The notes under the pieces were generated by a model that worked only from the letters and a program-made list of their open reading frames with translations, searched no databases and had not been told where the DNA came from. From positions 186,001 through 250,000 of the forward strand of contig JAUJOZ010000001.1 of the NCBI GenBank assembly GCA_030447415.1: a stretch of 64,000 nt of DNA, read 5' to 3'. How positions within the stretch are numbered: the stretch's first letter is position 1; every line of letters starts with the position of its first letter. Below, one piece after another: positions 1-8,953 of this stretch. A program made the translations under genes and the position numbers. Source of the stretch: Thermomicrobiales bacterium (GTDB taxonomy: Bacteria > Chloroflexota > Chloroflexia > Thermomicrobiales > UBA6265).

Positions 1-932
1 GAGGAGCATGAGCAGATGCAGTGCTGGGTGCTCCTCACGAAGCTGCTGGAGGAGGCCGGCTACATCCGCAAGACCCGCCGCGGCCATGAGCTGACGCCGC
101 AGGGTGCGCAAGATCGGCGAGAAGGCGCTCGCGGACATCTTCCAGGATCCAGCGGGACCGCCTCGGCCAGCACGACTTGCGCCATTCCGGCGGCGCCGGC
201 GAGCGGACGGACGTCACCAAGGAGTACGAGTTCGGCGACCCGTTCCTGCTTGATCTGCCCAAGACCGTGATGAACGCCGTCCAGCGCGGCGGCGCCGGTG
301 CGCCCGTCCGCCTCGACCCGCGCGACTTCGAGGTCTACCGGACGGAGTACACGACCCGCTCGGCGACTGTGCCGATGGTCGACATGAGCCGCTCAATGCT
401 CTACAACGGCTGCTTCAACGCCGCGAAAAGGTGGCGCTAGCGCTCGATTCCCGGATCCGTGGGTAAGTACCCGCGCGACGAGCTGAGCATCATCGGTTTC
501 TCCTACATGGCGCAGGAGCTCAAGGCGGCGGATCTGCCAACGCTCGACTACAACGAGTAGAAACTACGGCACCAACATGCAGCACGGCTTCCAGTTGGCA
601 CGCCAGATCCTTGGCCGCCACAAGGGGCCAACCGCCAGATCATCGTCATCACCGACGGGGAGCCGACCGCCCACTTCGACAACGGCCACGTCCGCCTCAG
701 CTACCCGCCGACGCCGCGCACCTTCCAGGAGACGCTGAAGGAGGTGGTCCGCCGCACCCGCGACGGCATTACCATCAACACCTTCATGCTGGAGCGCTCG
801 GCGTACATGGTCCATTTCATTAATGACCCGATGAAGATCAACAACGGTCGTGTCTTCATCGCCACGCCGGACCGCCTCGGCGAGTACATCCTCGTGGACT
901 ACGTCGCCAATAAGCGCAAGTGGATCGGTTGA
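1..932 (+). pseudogene. Broken VWA-domain protein (5' end outside window)
   Basis: Reading across frames recovers one continuous VWA-type protein. Its parts in order are LTPQG/VRKIGEKALADIFQ, the MIDAS motif DMSRS (near 382), YPRDELSIIGFSYMAQEL, TNMQHGFQLARQ, VITDGEPTAHF and the tail EYILVDYVANKRKWIG. At least five frame changes (near 104, 150-175, 430, 460, 560 and 630) and stops at 438-440 and 558-560 break it. Intact relatives are long proteins with a C-terminal von Willebrand A domain that binds a metal through DxSxS. The coding frame is open from base 1, so the start lies upstream. Either the gene is decayed or this segment is poorly assembled. The last coding bases are duplicated at 11480-11502. 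Confidence 0.8.
906..928 (+). repeat. Direct repeat, left copy (possible attachment site)
   Basis: These 23 bases are the 3' coding end of the VWA gene and are identical to 11480-11502. A serine-recombinase remnant begins just downstream on the opposite strand. A repeated gene 3' end beside a recombinase fits the left boundary of an integrated element. That reading is inference. Confidence 0.5.
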
Positions 933-935
933 CAA

Positions 936-1250
936 TCGTCATGCCAATCTCGTACCGGGACCGTGGTCCCGGCTCCAGAGCTTGGCCGTGACCTTGAGGG
1001 CCTCAAGCGCCAGTCGCTTCTGCTCATGGGTCAGTTCGCGCAGTTGGCCGCCTGCCGTTGCGGCACCACGCCTCGAGATCGGACAAGCTGCCCCTGAGCC
1101 ACTCGCCATCCTCCCTGGCGGCATCGAGCGCGTCCTGCTCGGCCTGCAGTTGCTGGGCCTGAGCACTCATCGCCGCGAGCTCGGCCTGCACCATGGCCGC
1201 GATGCCACTGTCCTCGATGTCCGCGAGTAGCCGGGGCCGGCGTTGCTCGC
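936..1250 (-). pseudogene. Serine recombinase C-terminal remnant
   Basis: On the minus strand one frame reads LLADIEDSGIAAMVQAEL, a coiled-coil stretch, then SLSDLEAWCRN. After a frame change it continues ELTHEQKRLALEALKVTAKL and ends around RYEIGM. This order of coiled coil, LEAWC and QKRLALEAL is the usual C-terminus of large serine recombinases. No catalytic N-terminal domain is readable upstream, although a recombinase-type helix-turn-helix remnant lies at 1862-2165 on the same strand. The remnant converges tail to tail with the broken VWA gene, only a few bases away. It is non-functional as it stands. Confidence 0.6.
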
Positions 1251-1861
1251 TCGGGCCTCGGCGCGTGGCCCGGACGGCTGGCCGATGGAGGTCGGCCCGG
1301 AGCAGAGGCGATGCTATCGCCCGGGATCTGCCTGTTCTGCTCGAGCGGACGCGCTACGCGGTGCGCAACGACGGCGGCGCGCCGACCCGAGGTCTCGCCC
1401 AGACCGGAGCGGGACTTGCCGGTCCGCGCGGCTGGCGTCCTCCACGCCCGCCCGGACGGGCTCCTCGTCCGACCACTCGTCGGAGGGCGCACGACACCGC
1501 CGGCCGCCGGACCCGGCGAACGTGGCATTGGGGAGAGCAACGCTGGCGCCCGGGGCAGCGATCGCCACCCACCAACTCGCGGGCCCCGCGCTGCTCCACG
1601 TGGAGTCGGGGTCGCTCGGTCTAGAGATCAGGAATGGCGAGGCTTGGGTGACGCGCGGTTCCTCGCCGCCCGAGCGGCGACATAGAGTCGGGACGGCTCG
1701 CCGCGGAGGACGCGCGCGCTCCCGCGACCCGGCACTGCGGCCGCCCTGCGCAACGTGGGGGATGGACCGCTGGTCGTCCTCGTTCTCACCATCACGCCGG
1801 CCACCGGACCGGCGGCGCCGTCGTCGTGGGCATCTGGGAAGCGGGGGGCCGCCGGGATCAG

Positions 1862-2165
1862 CAGTCCCGCCGCCCTGGCGACAGCCGAGCGTTCACGCAG
1901 CACCGTCCGGACCGTCTCGTGGCTCACCCCGAAGTCGGCCGCCAGGTCGCGCAGGCTGCGGTTGCCGGCGTTGGCCCGGACTGCCGCCCCTGCTCGGCCG
2001 AGAGCGAGCGCCGCCGCGGCGAGTGGTACGGGCTCGTTGGGATCGCTCACGCGGCGGGGTGGAGCCTCGGCGATGACCACCACGCTGAGTGGCAAATGAC
2101 GCAAGCGCGTCCGACCCCCGTCGCTTCTGCTGATGCGGCACGGCCGTGGCGGCAATGCGACGGCC
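1862..2165 (-). pseudogene. Helix-turn-helix remnant, copy A
   Basis: The minus strand encodes NRSLRDLAADFGVSHETVRT, a resolvase/recombinase-like helix-turn-helix, with no recognisable complete gene around it. Bases 2119-2152 match 5872-5905 at 32 of 34 positions. Copies A and B are therefore parts of one dispersed family, and related helix-turn-helix stretches occur at 11053-11286 and 28540-28665. It may be the N-terminal part of the decayed recombinase whose C-terminus is at 936-1250; the orientation is the same, and the link is inference. Confidence 0.5.
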
Positions 2166-2232
2166 GTTGTGTGTTCTGCCGATGCGCCGGCGGCACAATT
2201 GACGTAATGGCGGACGTTCGGCATCATCCGGG

Positions 2233-2607
2233 TTGACCTGCTCAGCAGGTTGCTGGTTTTTCCTCGCGGGGGACCGCCCGAGGACCGCCCCGTCGCCGAG
2301 CGCTGACCGAGGAACGACGCCATGCTCCTCAAGGCGCGCCGCTGGCTCGAACGGCCTTCTCCGCGAACCCGCCGCCCACGCCCGAACAGGTCCGGGGCGG
2401 CCGCATCGGCCCGGCACGACCGCCGGGACCATCGACGATCTGCGGACGGAGGTCCGGCGGCTGCAGCAAGACATCAAGGACGTCAGCGACGCCCTGGACG
2501 GCCTGATGGACGCGGAGCGCGCGGCGCACGAGCGGCGGCTCGCCTCCCTGCACGGCGACCTGGAGCGGAAGCAGCAGGAGCTGGGCCGCCTCCAAGCGCA
2601 CGTCTGA
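2233..2607 (+). CDS. Small coiled-coil protein, hypothetical
   Basis: This frame encodes up to 124 residues. Only the C-terminal half (about 65-124) looks like real protein: heptad-like TIDDLRTEVRRLQQDIKDV followed by MDAERAAHERRLASLHGDLE, predicted as one long coiled coil. The N-terminal part is low-complexity and may be out of frame, since an alternative frame opens with MLLKARRWLERP at 2322. The true start is therefore uncertain, and a frameshift near 2390 is possible. No function is recognised. Confidence 0.4.
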   Translation: MTCSAGCWFFLAGDRPRTAPSPSADRGTTPCSSRRAAGSNGLLREPAAHARTGPGRPHRPGTTAGTIDDLRTEVRRLQQDIKDVSDALDGLMDAERAAHERRLASLHGDLERKQQELGRLQAHV

Positions 2608-3461
2608 GGAGGCGGCATGGGCCGACGCCGTCCGCCACGGGCCGAAGGGCGTCCCAATCGAAGGGCCGACCGGAAGCAGCGAGGCGGGCGAACGATTCGT
2701 GGCAGCCGGCTAGCGGCCTTGTCCGCGTCTCCCACTCCAGCAGCGGGGCGGCGAGCGCGGCATGGCGTGGCTGTCTCCCCCGGTTTGGGCAGCCCTGGAC
2801 GTGCGGGCCCAATGCGGTGAAGAAGGCGGCCACCCGGCGTGTCCAAGAAGCGGTGGAACTGCGCCTGAAGTCACTCGCGTCCACCGTGATTTCCAGCGCG
2901 TAGAAGTTGCCGCCGATGAAGGCGCGGCCGCCCCACGCCCGCACCCCGTTCGAGGGCCTCCACCGAAAGCGCTCGTGGATGATGCGGACCTGCAGCTTCG
3001 TCGCCGAGGGTCATGGGTGAGACGAAGAGGACCGTTTGCATGGTTCCTCAGGGCGGGTGGTGCGCCGGAGCCCGCTGGCCGTCGGCACACCATGGTATCC
3101 TCGTTGAACACCACGATCAACTCCGTGCCCCGCCACGCGGCCAGCGAGGGATGTGACTCAACTCCTCAAACGTAGACGTCGAGCGAGATGCGGGCGCTTT
3201 CATCCGATCCGCCGCAGATGGTGGTGGCGCGCTGTGTGGCGAGGATGGCGGCGCAGGGCAAGGGGCTCAGGCAGAGACCGTCTCGGACGTCATGGGCGGC
3301 GCACCGGGTGTCGGCTAGGAGCTGCCGGCTTCCCCCCCCGGACGCTCCACGAGCTGTTGGGACTATGGATTGCCAGGCGACCAGTCGCGCCGGGCTTGCC
3401 ACCGTCCCAGTGCTACCATCCGGTCTGCCACGGACCACGGGCCGAACGCGAGGTCGCCGCC
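2608..3461. other. Gap with only degenerate coding traces
   Basis: No intact gene is seen. On the minus strand about 2800-2950 reads GGRAFIGGNFYALEITVDAS and about 3070-3150 reads WRGTELIVVFNEDTMVCRR. Both look protein-like but lie in different frames, suggesting a decayed gene of unknown family. Nothing else is supported. Confidence 0.3.
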
Positions 3462-3820
3462 ATGGGTACCACCACGCCGTCCGCCCCGAGCGGGACCGCG
3501 CTGGGACGCCGTGGCGGGAGCTGCGAGGCGTCGTCGAGCGCATCACCTTCCAGAACCCTGGAGAACGGCTTCACCGTCGCCCGCCTCGCCCCGAACGGCG
3601 CGACGCGGAGGCGGCCGCCACCGCGGACGATGAGCGCCTGGCGACCCTTCGTCGGCACGTTGCCCGACCTCCAGCCCGGCGAGGCGATCGCGGCCAAGGG
3701 CTGGTGGAAGAACGATCCGAAGCACGGTTGGCAGTTCCAGGCCCTCGCGTACCGGACCACGCTCCCCGCGACCCTCCAGGGCATGAAGCGCTATCTCGGA
3801 GCGGCCTAGTCAAAGGGATC
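3462..3820 (+). pseudogene. RecD2-type helicase, N-terminal fragment
   Basis: Across two frames the segment reads WRELRGVVERITFQNP, then ENGFTVARLAP, RDAEAAATADDERL, VGTLPDLQPGEAIAAKGWW, KNDPKHGWQFQALAYRTTLP and KRYLGSGLVKGI. This is the N-terminal OB-like and early helix-hairpin-helix part of RecD2-family SF1B helicases. The remaining roughly 600 residues, including the ATPase motifs, are absent, and the sequence stops matching after GLVKGI near 3820. Frame changes occur near 3500, 3555 and 3640. The ATG at 3462 resembles the native start. It is a truncated, dead copy; a functional recD2 would have to be elsewhere. Confidence 0.7.
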
Positions 3821-3909
3821 AAGAGGTCCGCCGCCCCCACCAGCGCGGCCGCGCCGCCTCCTCGCCCGGCACCCGGTCGGGGGTCAGCTTGTCCCCGTCG
3901 TGGTGGGGT

Positions 3910-4233
3910 TTATTGCACGGGCGGGGGCCGGTTCCGCTCGCGGTTGTCCCGGTCCCGTTGCTGGCTGGCCGCGCCCCAGGCCCGGTCCTCGTCGCTCATC
4001 TGCCCCTGGCGCCGGTCTTCCCGTTCTTGCACATAATCCCGGTCCACGGGCGCGTCGGCGGGTCGGTCATCGGTGCGGCGGCGGAGTCGGTCCACGAGGC
4101 GACGCAGCATGGGGAAACCTCCTGGCGATCGGGCAGCCCACGGCGCGCGCGCGATGGCGCGGTCGGCGTCGTACCAGCACACGATCAGGACCAACCCGGT
4201 GGCGAGGGCGTTGGCTAGCAGCGCAAGGATCAT
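3910..4233 (-). CDS. Small membrane-anchored hypothetical protein
   Basis: The 107-residue product opens with one hydrophobic segment (MILALLANALATGLVLIVCW). A basic stretch (MLRRLVDRLRRRTDD) follows, then a hydrophilic tail with DRDYVQEREDRRQGQMSDED. The layout suggests a single transmembrane anchor with a charged cytoplasmic tail. I chose the ATG at 4233 because it places the hydrophobic segment at the N-terminus; the longer open frame upstream is low-complexity. No family is recognised. It sits alone among decayed sequence. Confidence 0.5.
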   Translation of the reverse strand: MILALLANALATGLVLIVCWYDADRAIARAPWAARSPGGFPMLRRLVDRLRRRTDDRPADAPVDRDYVQEREDRRQGQMSDEDRAWGAASQQRDRDNRERNRPPPVQ

Positions 4234-4239
4234 GATCCA

Positions 4240-5640
4240 TCGGCGCCCAGGCGTCGTTCGCCCGTCGTCCCTGGATCGTAGGCCCGCCCATCGCCCCCGG
4301 CGATCGAGCACCACGGTGATTGTCGCACATCCCGGTCGCTCCCCCGGCACGATGCCCAGGCCGCACCCGTCCGCTCGGCATGGATCGGACGGACCCACCA
4401 CCGGCCAGGGGCGCAGGCCTTCGTCGGCGACGGCCAGCCCTCGGCGCGCGGGGGTCCCCTCAGCCTCGGCATCGGGTCTCCCTGTCCGAGCGACCGCAGC
4501 CTCGGCCGCCCGCGCCTAGCCGGTCACGACGGATTGGCGGCCTCCCCGTCGACCATCGCGACGACGGCGGCCACGGCAGCCCCCAGGCAGGTCGCCGGCG
4601 TCGGGAAGGCCCGCGCCTGGTCCCCATCGCGCGGCCCCGACGCCCAGCCCTGCAGCTGCCCGTTCGGGTTCTGCTCCCGACCCGCGCGACCCACCTGCCG
4701 GCCGCTTTCGTCGTACCGAGGGGAGGGATCTCAAGACGCGGTGGCGCCTGGGGTCGTTCGAGGGGTGGCCGATGCCGATACCGATGTGGCGGTCTCGGCG
4801 CTCCCCCTGGTTCCCGCCGGGTCCGCGGTGCTCGCCCGCCTGGAGAGCGGCGAGCGGGCGGACGCGTCGCGGATTCCGCGTTCCCAGCTATCGGTCATGG
4901 CACCAGCCTCCGTCCCCGGGGTACTACCCGTGGTAGCGAGTCGGATGCCGCGGATCCTGCTCCCAGCCGTTGGCCGCGAGCCAGCCCGGACCCGCCCCAG
5001 GGCGGCAGCGAGCGGGTCCGTCGTCCCGGGAGCGTTCGTGGCCTGCCAGGCGAACACGGACCGCCCGCCCCCCGCAGGGCCGGGCCGCCCCGCCACGAGG
5101 CGCAGGTCATAGCGCCACCCGGAGGCGGCGAGGTCCGCGGGGCAATGGGGGCGGCGAACAAGGCGGTGCTCGCCTTCCGGCCGCCCGGAGCCCATCACCA
5201 CCCGAACCGCCACCCTGGAAGAACGCATGGGTGGGAGCCGGCGGTCCGCGACCAAAAGGATCTCGCACACTCCCCGTGAACCCTGGTCGGGGGACCGTAG
5301 GGGTGCTTCGACGCCTGCGCGGCCAGCCCCTCGACGGATCGCGTGATGCCCGGCCGGAGATGGGGACGGGAGAGGGTCAGGCGGCCGGCGCGCGACGCGC
5401 ACCACGGCTGCTCCACGCCGCGGATCACACCGGACGGGATCCATAGTATCCCATCCCGCGCGGCTCCGGCACCGCCGGAGTCGACCGTCCCCTCTCCGCG
5501 ACCGGGTCGGGTTGGCGGACCCGCCCTCGTGGAGCATCAGTACGCCTCCCACCGCCGCCGGGGCCGTGGTGACCATGAGCCGCGCCCCGACGGTTCCGCT
5601 CGGGGAGCACATCAGTGTTGACGGACGACTAGTCCGCTGC
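4240..5640. other. Long stretch without a convincing gene
   Basis: Several long open frames exist on both strands, but all have Arg/Pro/Ala-dominated composition typical of chance frames in GC-rich DNA. One short minus-strand stretch near 5010-5110 (RYDLRLVAGRPGP, then RSVFAWQATNAPG) is protein-like, but no family is recognised. No RNA gene or repeat is seen. Confidence 0.3.
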
Positions 5641-5910
5641 GAGCGAGGCGCGGGCTCGCTCTCGCACAATTTGGCGGACCCGTTGGCAGAGACGCCGAAG
5701 TCCCAGGCGACGTCTCGCAGCGTCCGACCGCCGGCGACGGCAGTCGCGATGTCGTTCCCCTGCTCAGGCGAAAGCTTGCCGGGACGCGGTTCCGTGTAGC
5801 GCGGAAGGGAAGCCAGGCGCCGCGAGGACGACAACGTCCTCGGGAATCTATCGGTACGGCGCGAGCGATCCCGTCGCTTTTGCTGATGCAGCACGGCCGT
5901 GGCGGGGACG
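5640..5910 (-). pseudogene. Helix-turn-helix remnant, copy B
   Basis: The minus strand reads GKLSPEQGNDIATAVAGG followed by RTLRDVAWDFGVSANGSA, a degenerate version of the recombinase-type helix-turn-helix in copies A and C. Bases 5872-5905 are nearly identical to 2119-2152, showing shared ancestry beyond the helix-turn-helix itself. The frame is lost after it. It is a non-functional fragment. Confidence 0.5.
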
Positions 5911-6240
5911 CCACGGCCGGTTCGCCAGGCGGTCCCCTCACGACTGCCAGAGCCCAGGTTTGCAATGATTTCGCCCCGGTTGGATCCTCCGGCGGCGGAC
6001 GGGACGACCTCAGGAGCGGCGCCCAAGGGGTTTTTCAACAGGCAGTCCCATTCCCGGAACCGAGATTCGCAGCGTCCCACCCCCGGCGGAAGGATGCCCT
6101 TCGCGTGGCCGTCGTCCCCAGCCCGCCGTTCCGCTGGGTGACGGGCGCGGGGGAACCATCGCGCCGTTGCCGAGGAACGGGATCCGCGCTATCGGCAGAA
6201 GCCGCTCCGCCGGATGGTGTATCGATGATCGAGTGGAGCC

Positions 6241-6964
6241 TCACTTGGGCAGGAGGGGCCAGATACCGAGGCCGAGCGTAATCCCGCCCACGAGCAGGAA
6301 CGCGCCGAACCAGACAAGATCGAGGTTGATCCAGGCCCTGGCGCAGCACGTCGACCCCCAGTCGTCGATAGACCACCACGGCGATCAACGCCGCCACGGC
6401 GAGCATCGCGGCCGATGCAGCGCCACGCCGGTCAGGACCGGGCCCAAGGCGTCGCCGCCCGGGGTTAGCTGGTGCCCGGCGTGCCCCGCGTGCTCAAGGT
6501 GCTCGGCGTGTGCCGTCTCCGCGAGGGCGCCCCGCACCGCCTCGCCCCGCATCCGGACGAGCACGGGGGCCATCATCAGGCCGGCGCCGTGCGCCGTGGC
6601 CATCAGGAACGACCAGAGGACCAACTCACGCGGCCGCAGGCGCATCCCGACCCAGCGCGGATGGCGGAAGCGGGTGGCGATCTTGTAGCCGGCGAAGCCG
6701 CCGAGGAGCACCAGCCCGGTCAGCGTCAGGGAGCAGGCCCTGCGGGATCATGAGCCCGAGCAGGCCGACCGGCACCGCGACCAGCCCGATGGCGAGGGCG
6801 TGACCCAGGGTGATCGGGCCGAGAGCCGCCACCACTGCCCGTAGCTGCCGCTCCTGGAAGCCGATAGCGACGGCGAAGAGCCAGCCCATCGCCGGGTTCA
6901 GTCCATGGAAGGCCCCCAGCAGCACCAGCGAGATCCAGGCCCAGGACAGGTTCAACTCGAACAT
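6241..6964 (-). pseudogene. Frameshifted multispan membrane protein
   Basis: Three successive frames on the minus strand join into one membrane protein. It starts MFELNLSWAWISLVLLGAFH, then GLNPAMGWLFAVAIGFQER and LGPITLGHALAIGLVAVPVG. It continues FAGYKIATRFRHPRWVGMRL, FLMATAHGAGLMMAPVLVRM, a His-rich loop (AHAEHLEHAGHAGH) and VAALIAVVVYRRLGVDVL, and ends LGLGIWPLLPK. About six hydrophobic segments are visible. Frame changes lie near 6735, 6415 and 6330. The family (AFHGLNPAMGW) is conserved but uncharacterised. The gene lies just downstream of the SBP56 gene on the same strand, so the two may have formed an operon. The His-rich loop could bind metal, which is inference. Confidence 0.65.
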
Positions 6965-7087
6965 CGCTCTACCTCAGGCGTCGGGCGCCAGGCGTCTGGG
7001 ATGGAGGACAGGGCCAGCCACGGGGATGAGGAGTCGGGCGCTGGGGAGCATTTTTCGGCGCCCGATGCCTCGAGGCATCGCTTCCGT

Positions 7088-8644
7088 CTACGGGAAGCAG
7101 TAAGAGTCGGTCGAGGCGTCGCCGCCCTGCAGCCGGACCTGGTGCGGCCGCTGGTCGCCGAAGTCGACGAAGAAGTTCGGGTCAAAGCTCGCCGCCCTCC
7201 GGCGCGGCGTCGAGCTTGACCATCCAGCCCTGGATGCCGTCGGGCAGAACTGCGCGTCCCAGGGCAGGTAGAGCGAGTTGGTGACGTAGACACGCCGGCC
7301 GTCGCGGCTGACCTCGACCATCTGCGGCCCGCCGTCGAGCGGCCCGGTCGCGGCTGGGTGCCCGTCGCGGCGGACGACGCCGCCGATGCGGACCGAGCCG
7401 GTCTCCTTCGGGTTGAACGGGTCGGAGACATCGTACTGCTTCAGCTCGCCGGTGCCCCAGCAGGAGACGTAGAGGAAGCGGTCGTCGACGCTCAGCTCGA
7501 TGTCGCTCACCAGCGGCGGCACGGCCTTGAAGGGTTTGAGCGCCGGCGGAAGCTGCTCCTCGTCGGCCGGCTCGGCCGGGATCTCGATGACCTTCTGGGT
7601 CGCCCAGCCACCGTTCTGCCGGTGCCAGAGAAAGATCCCGGAGGAGAGGTTGTTCAGGCTGACGACGGTGTTGACGAAGCCGTAGGCCTTGGTCGGGTCG
7701 TGGGCCGGCCGCAGCTCGAGGACGATCTGGTGCTCTTTGCCCAGGTCGACGGTCTGCGCGTGCCGGCGGCGGCGCAGGTCCCAGAAGTGCAGCCGGTGGC
7801 CGTACTGACCATCGAGCAGCAGGTCGGGCTGGACGCCGGTCTCGACCATGCTCGGCGTGCCCCACTCGCTGGTGACCATCGTGTCGTAGCCGAGGTGCCA
7901 CCAGAAGTCGTAGTGAAGGTACTGCTCGCCCCGCTCGATCTCCCAGCGGCCGAGGACGTCGAAGGTGTCGTGGTCGAGGACGAAAATCCCGCCCGGGCCG
8001 CCGCCGTCCGGGGCGCCGAGGGCGCTGACGTAGATCCCGTCCGGCCCGCAGTGGACGGTGTGGCCCTTGGCGTAGCCGGCCTTCTCGGCCACCTCCTCCG
8101 GCTCGATCGTCTTGACGATTGTCGGCCGGGTCGGGTCCGGCTTGGTGTCGATCACGTAGAGGCGCGACGAGCCGAGGCCGGGCGCGATCAGGTAGCGCCG
8201 CTCGACGTGCGGGTGCGCGGCGCTGGGGCAGAGCATCGAGCTGCAGGCGTTCCAGCCGAAGTGGTGCAGCTCGTCCCCGGCGTGAGTCATCTCGACCTGG
8301 CCGACGACCGTGCCGTAGGCGCTCGAGGTCGGGTCGACATCGACCACGCAGATCGCGTCGGGCCGGGCGTCGCCGGTCGGGTTGACGCGGACGACGTAGG
8401 CCAGCAACTCGGCCGGCGCCCGCATCGCCGAGCGGGGCGACGGGTAGAAGGTCGGATCGGGTCGCAAGGTCTGCATCGCACTCCTCCACTGCGTGTTCGA
8501 CACGGATCCACCTGCGACGGCGCCGACGGCCGGCGCGCCGCCCAGCAGGGACGCGGCGCCGGCGAGCATCCCGCCGGTCCCCAGCAGGCGCCGCCGATCC
8601 GTCCTGGCGCGCCAGCCCGCCGTTCGGGCCTCGCGATCGCTCAT
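7088..8644 (-). CDS. SBP56 selenium-binding protein / methanethiol oxidase
   Basis: The 518-residue product is a beta-propeller protein of the SBP56 family; members studied oxidise methanethiol using a metal cofactor. A twin-arginine signal (RRRLLGTGGMLAGAAS, about residues 17-32) suggests export. Family landmarks include HHFGWNACSS, a region matching the family's metal/cysteine site, and SALGAPDGGGPGGIFVLD, VTSEWGTPSMVETG and FVNTVVSLNNLSSGIFLW. The ATG at 8644 is preceded by AGGAGGATG. Near the C-terminus (about 7250 to 7195) the frame slips and returns: the expected DGIQGWMVKLDAAPEGGEL is encoded in the neighbouring frame. About 18 residues are therefore scrambled by two compensating indels, either a read error or real damage. 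Confidence 0.85.
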   Translation of the reverse strand: MSDREARTAGWRARTDRRRLLGTGGMLAGAASLLGGAPAVGAVAGGSVSNTQWRSAMQTLRPDPTFYPSPRSAMRAPAELLAYVVRVNPTGDARPDAICVVDVDPTSSAYGTVVGQVEMTHAGDELHHFGWNACSSMLCPSAAHPHVERRYLIAPGLGSSRLYVIDTKPDPTRPTIVKTIEPEEVAEKAGYAKGHTVHCGPDGIYVSALGAPDGGGPGGIFVLDHDTFDVLGRWEIERGEQYLHYDFWWHLGYDTMVTSEWGTPSMVETGVQPDLLLDGQYGHRLHFWDLRRRRHAQTVDLGKEHQIVLELRPAHDPTKAYGFVNTVVSLNNLSSGIFLWHRQNGGWATQKVIEIPAEPADEEQLPPALKPFKAVPPLVSDIELSVDDRFLYVSCWGTGELKQYDVSDPFNPKETGSVRIGGVVRRDGHPAATGPLDGGPQMVEVSRDGRRVYVTNSLYLPWDAQFCPTASRAGWSSSTPRRRAASFDPNFFVDFGDQRPHQVRLQGGDASTDSYCFP

Positions 8645-8953
8645 CACATCCTCCTTGTCGCTAACCACCGCCACGATGTCTTTGCCGTCCGGCCCGGTGG
8701 GGGGGGCGGTGCCGGCGATCGGGACGGGTCAGCGGCAACCACTCGTCCGATCCGACCCCCTTCGTAGCCACGCGGTCATCCCGTCCCTGCGGCTAGGGTA
8801 GGCCGGCGCACGGCGCGCGACCTCCTGGGAACCATGTACATGGGCTGTGTATTAGCCGTCGGATCAGAGGGATCGGCGGGTGCCGCCGTACGGCCCGGCG
8901 CGGCTCGGGTCGACGCCGCCGCGCGACGGCGCTCCGAGCGGGACACGGGCGAT

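Noticed and set aside
4731..6080. A 449-codon open frame on the minus strand
   Set aside because: Only a short helix-turn-helix-like part is protein-like. The rest is low-complexity Arg/Pro/Ser/Thr sequence without family resemblance.
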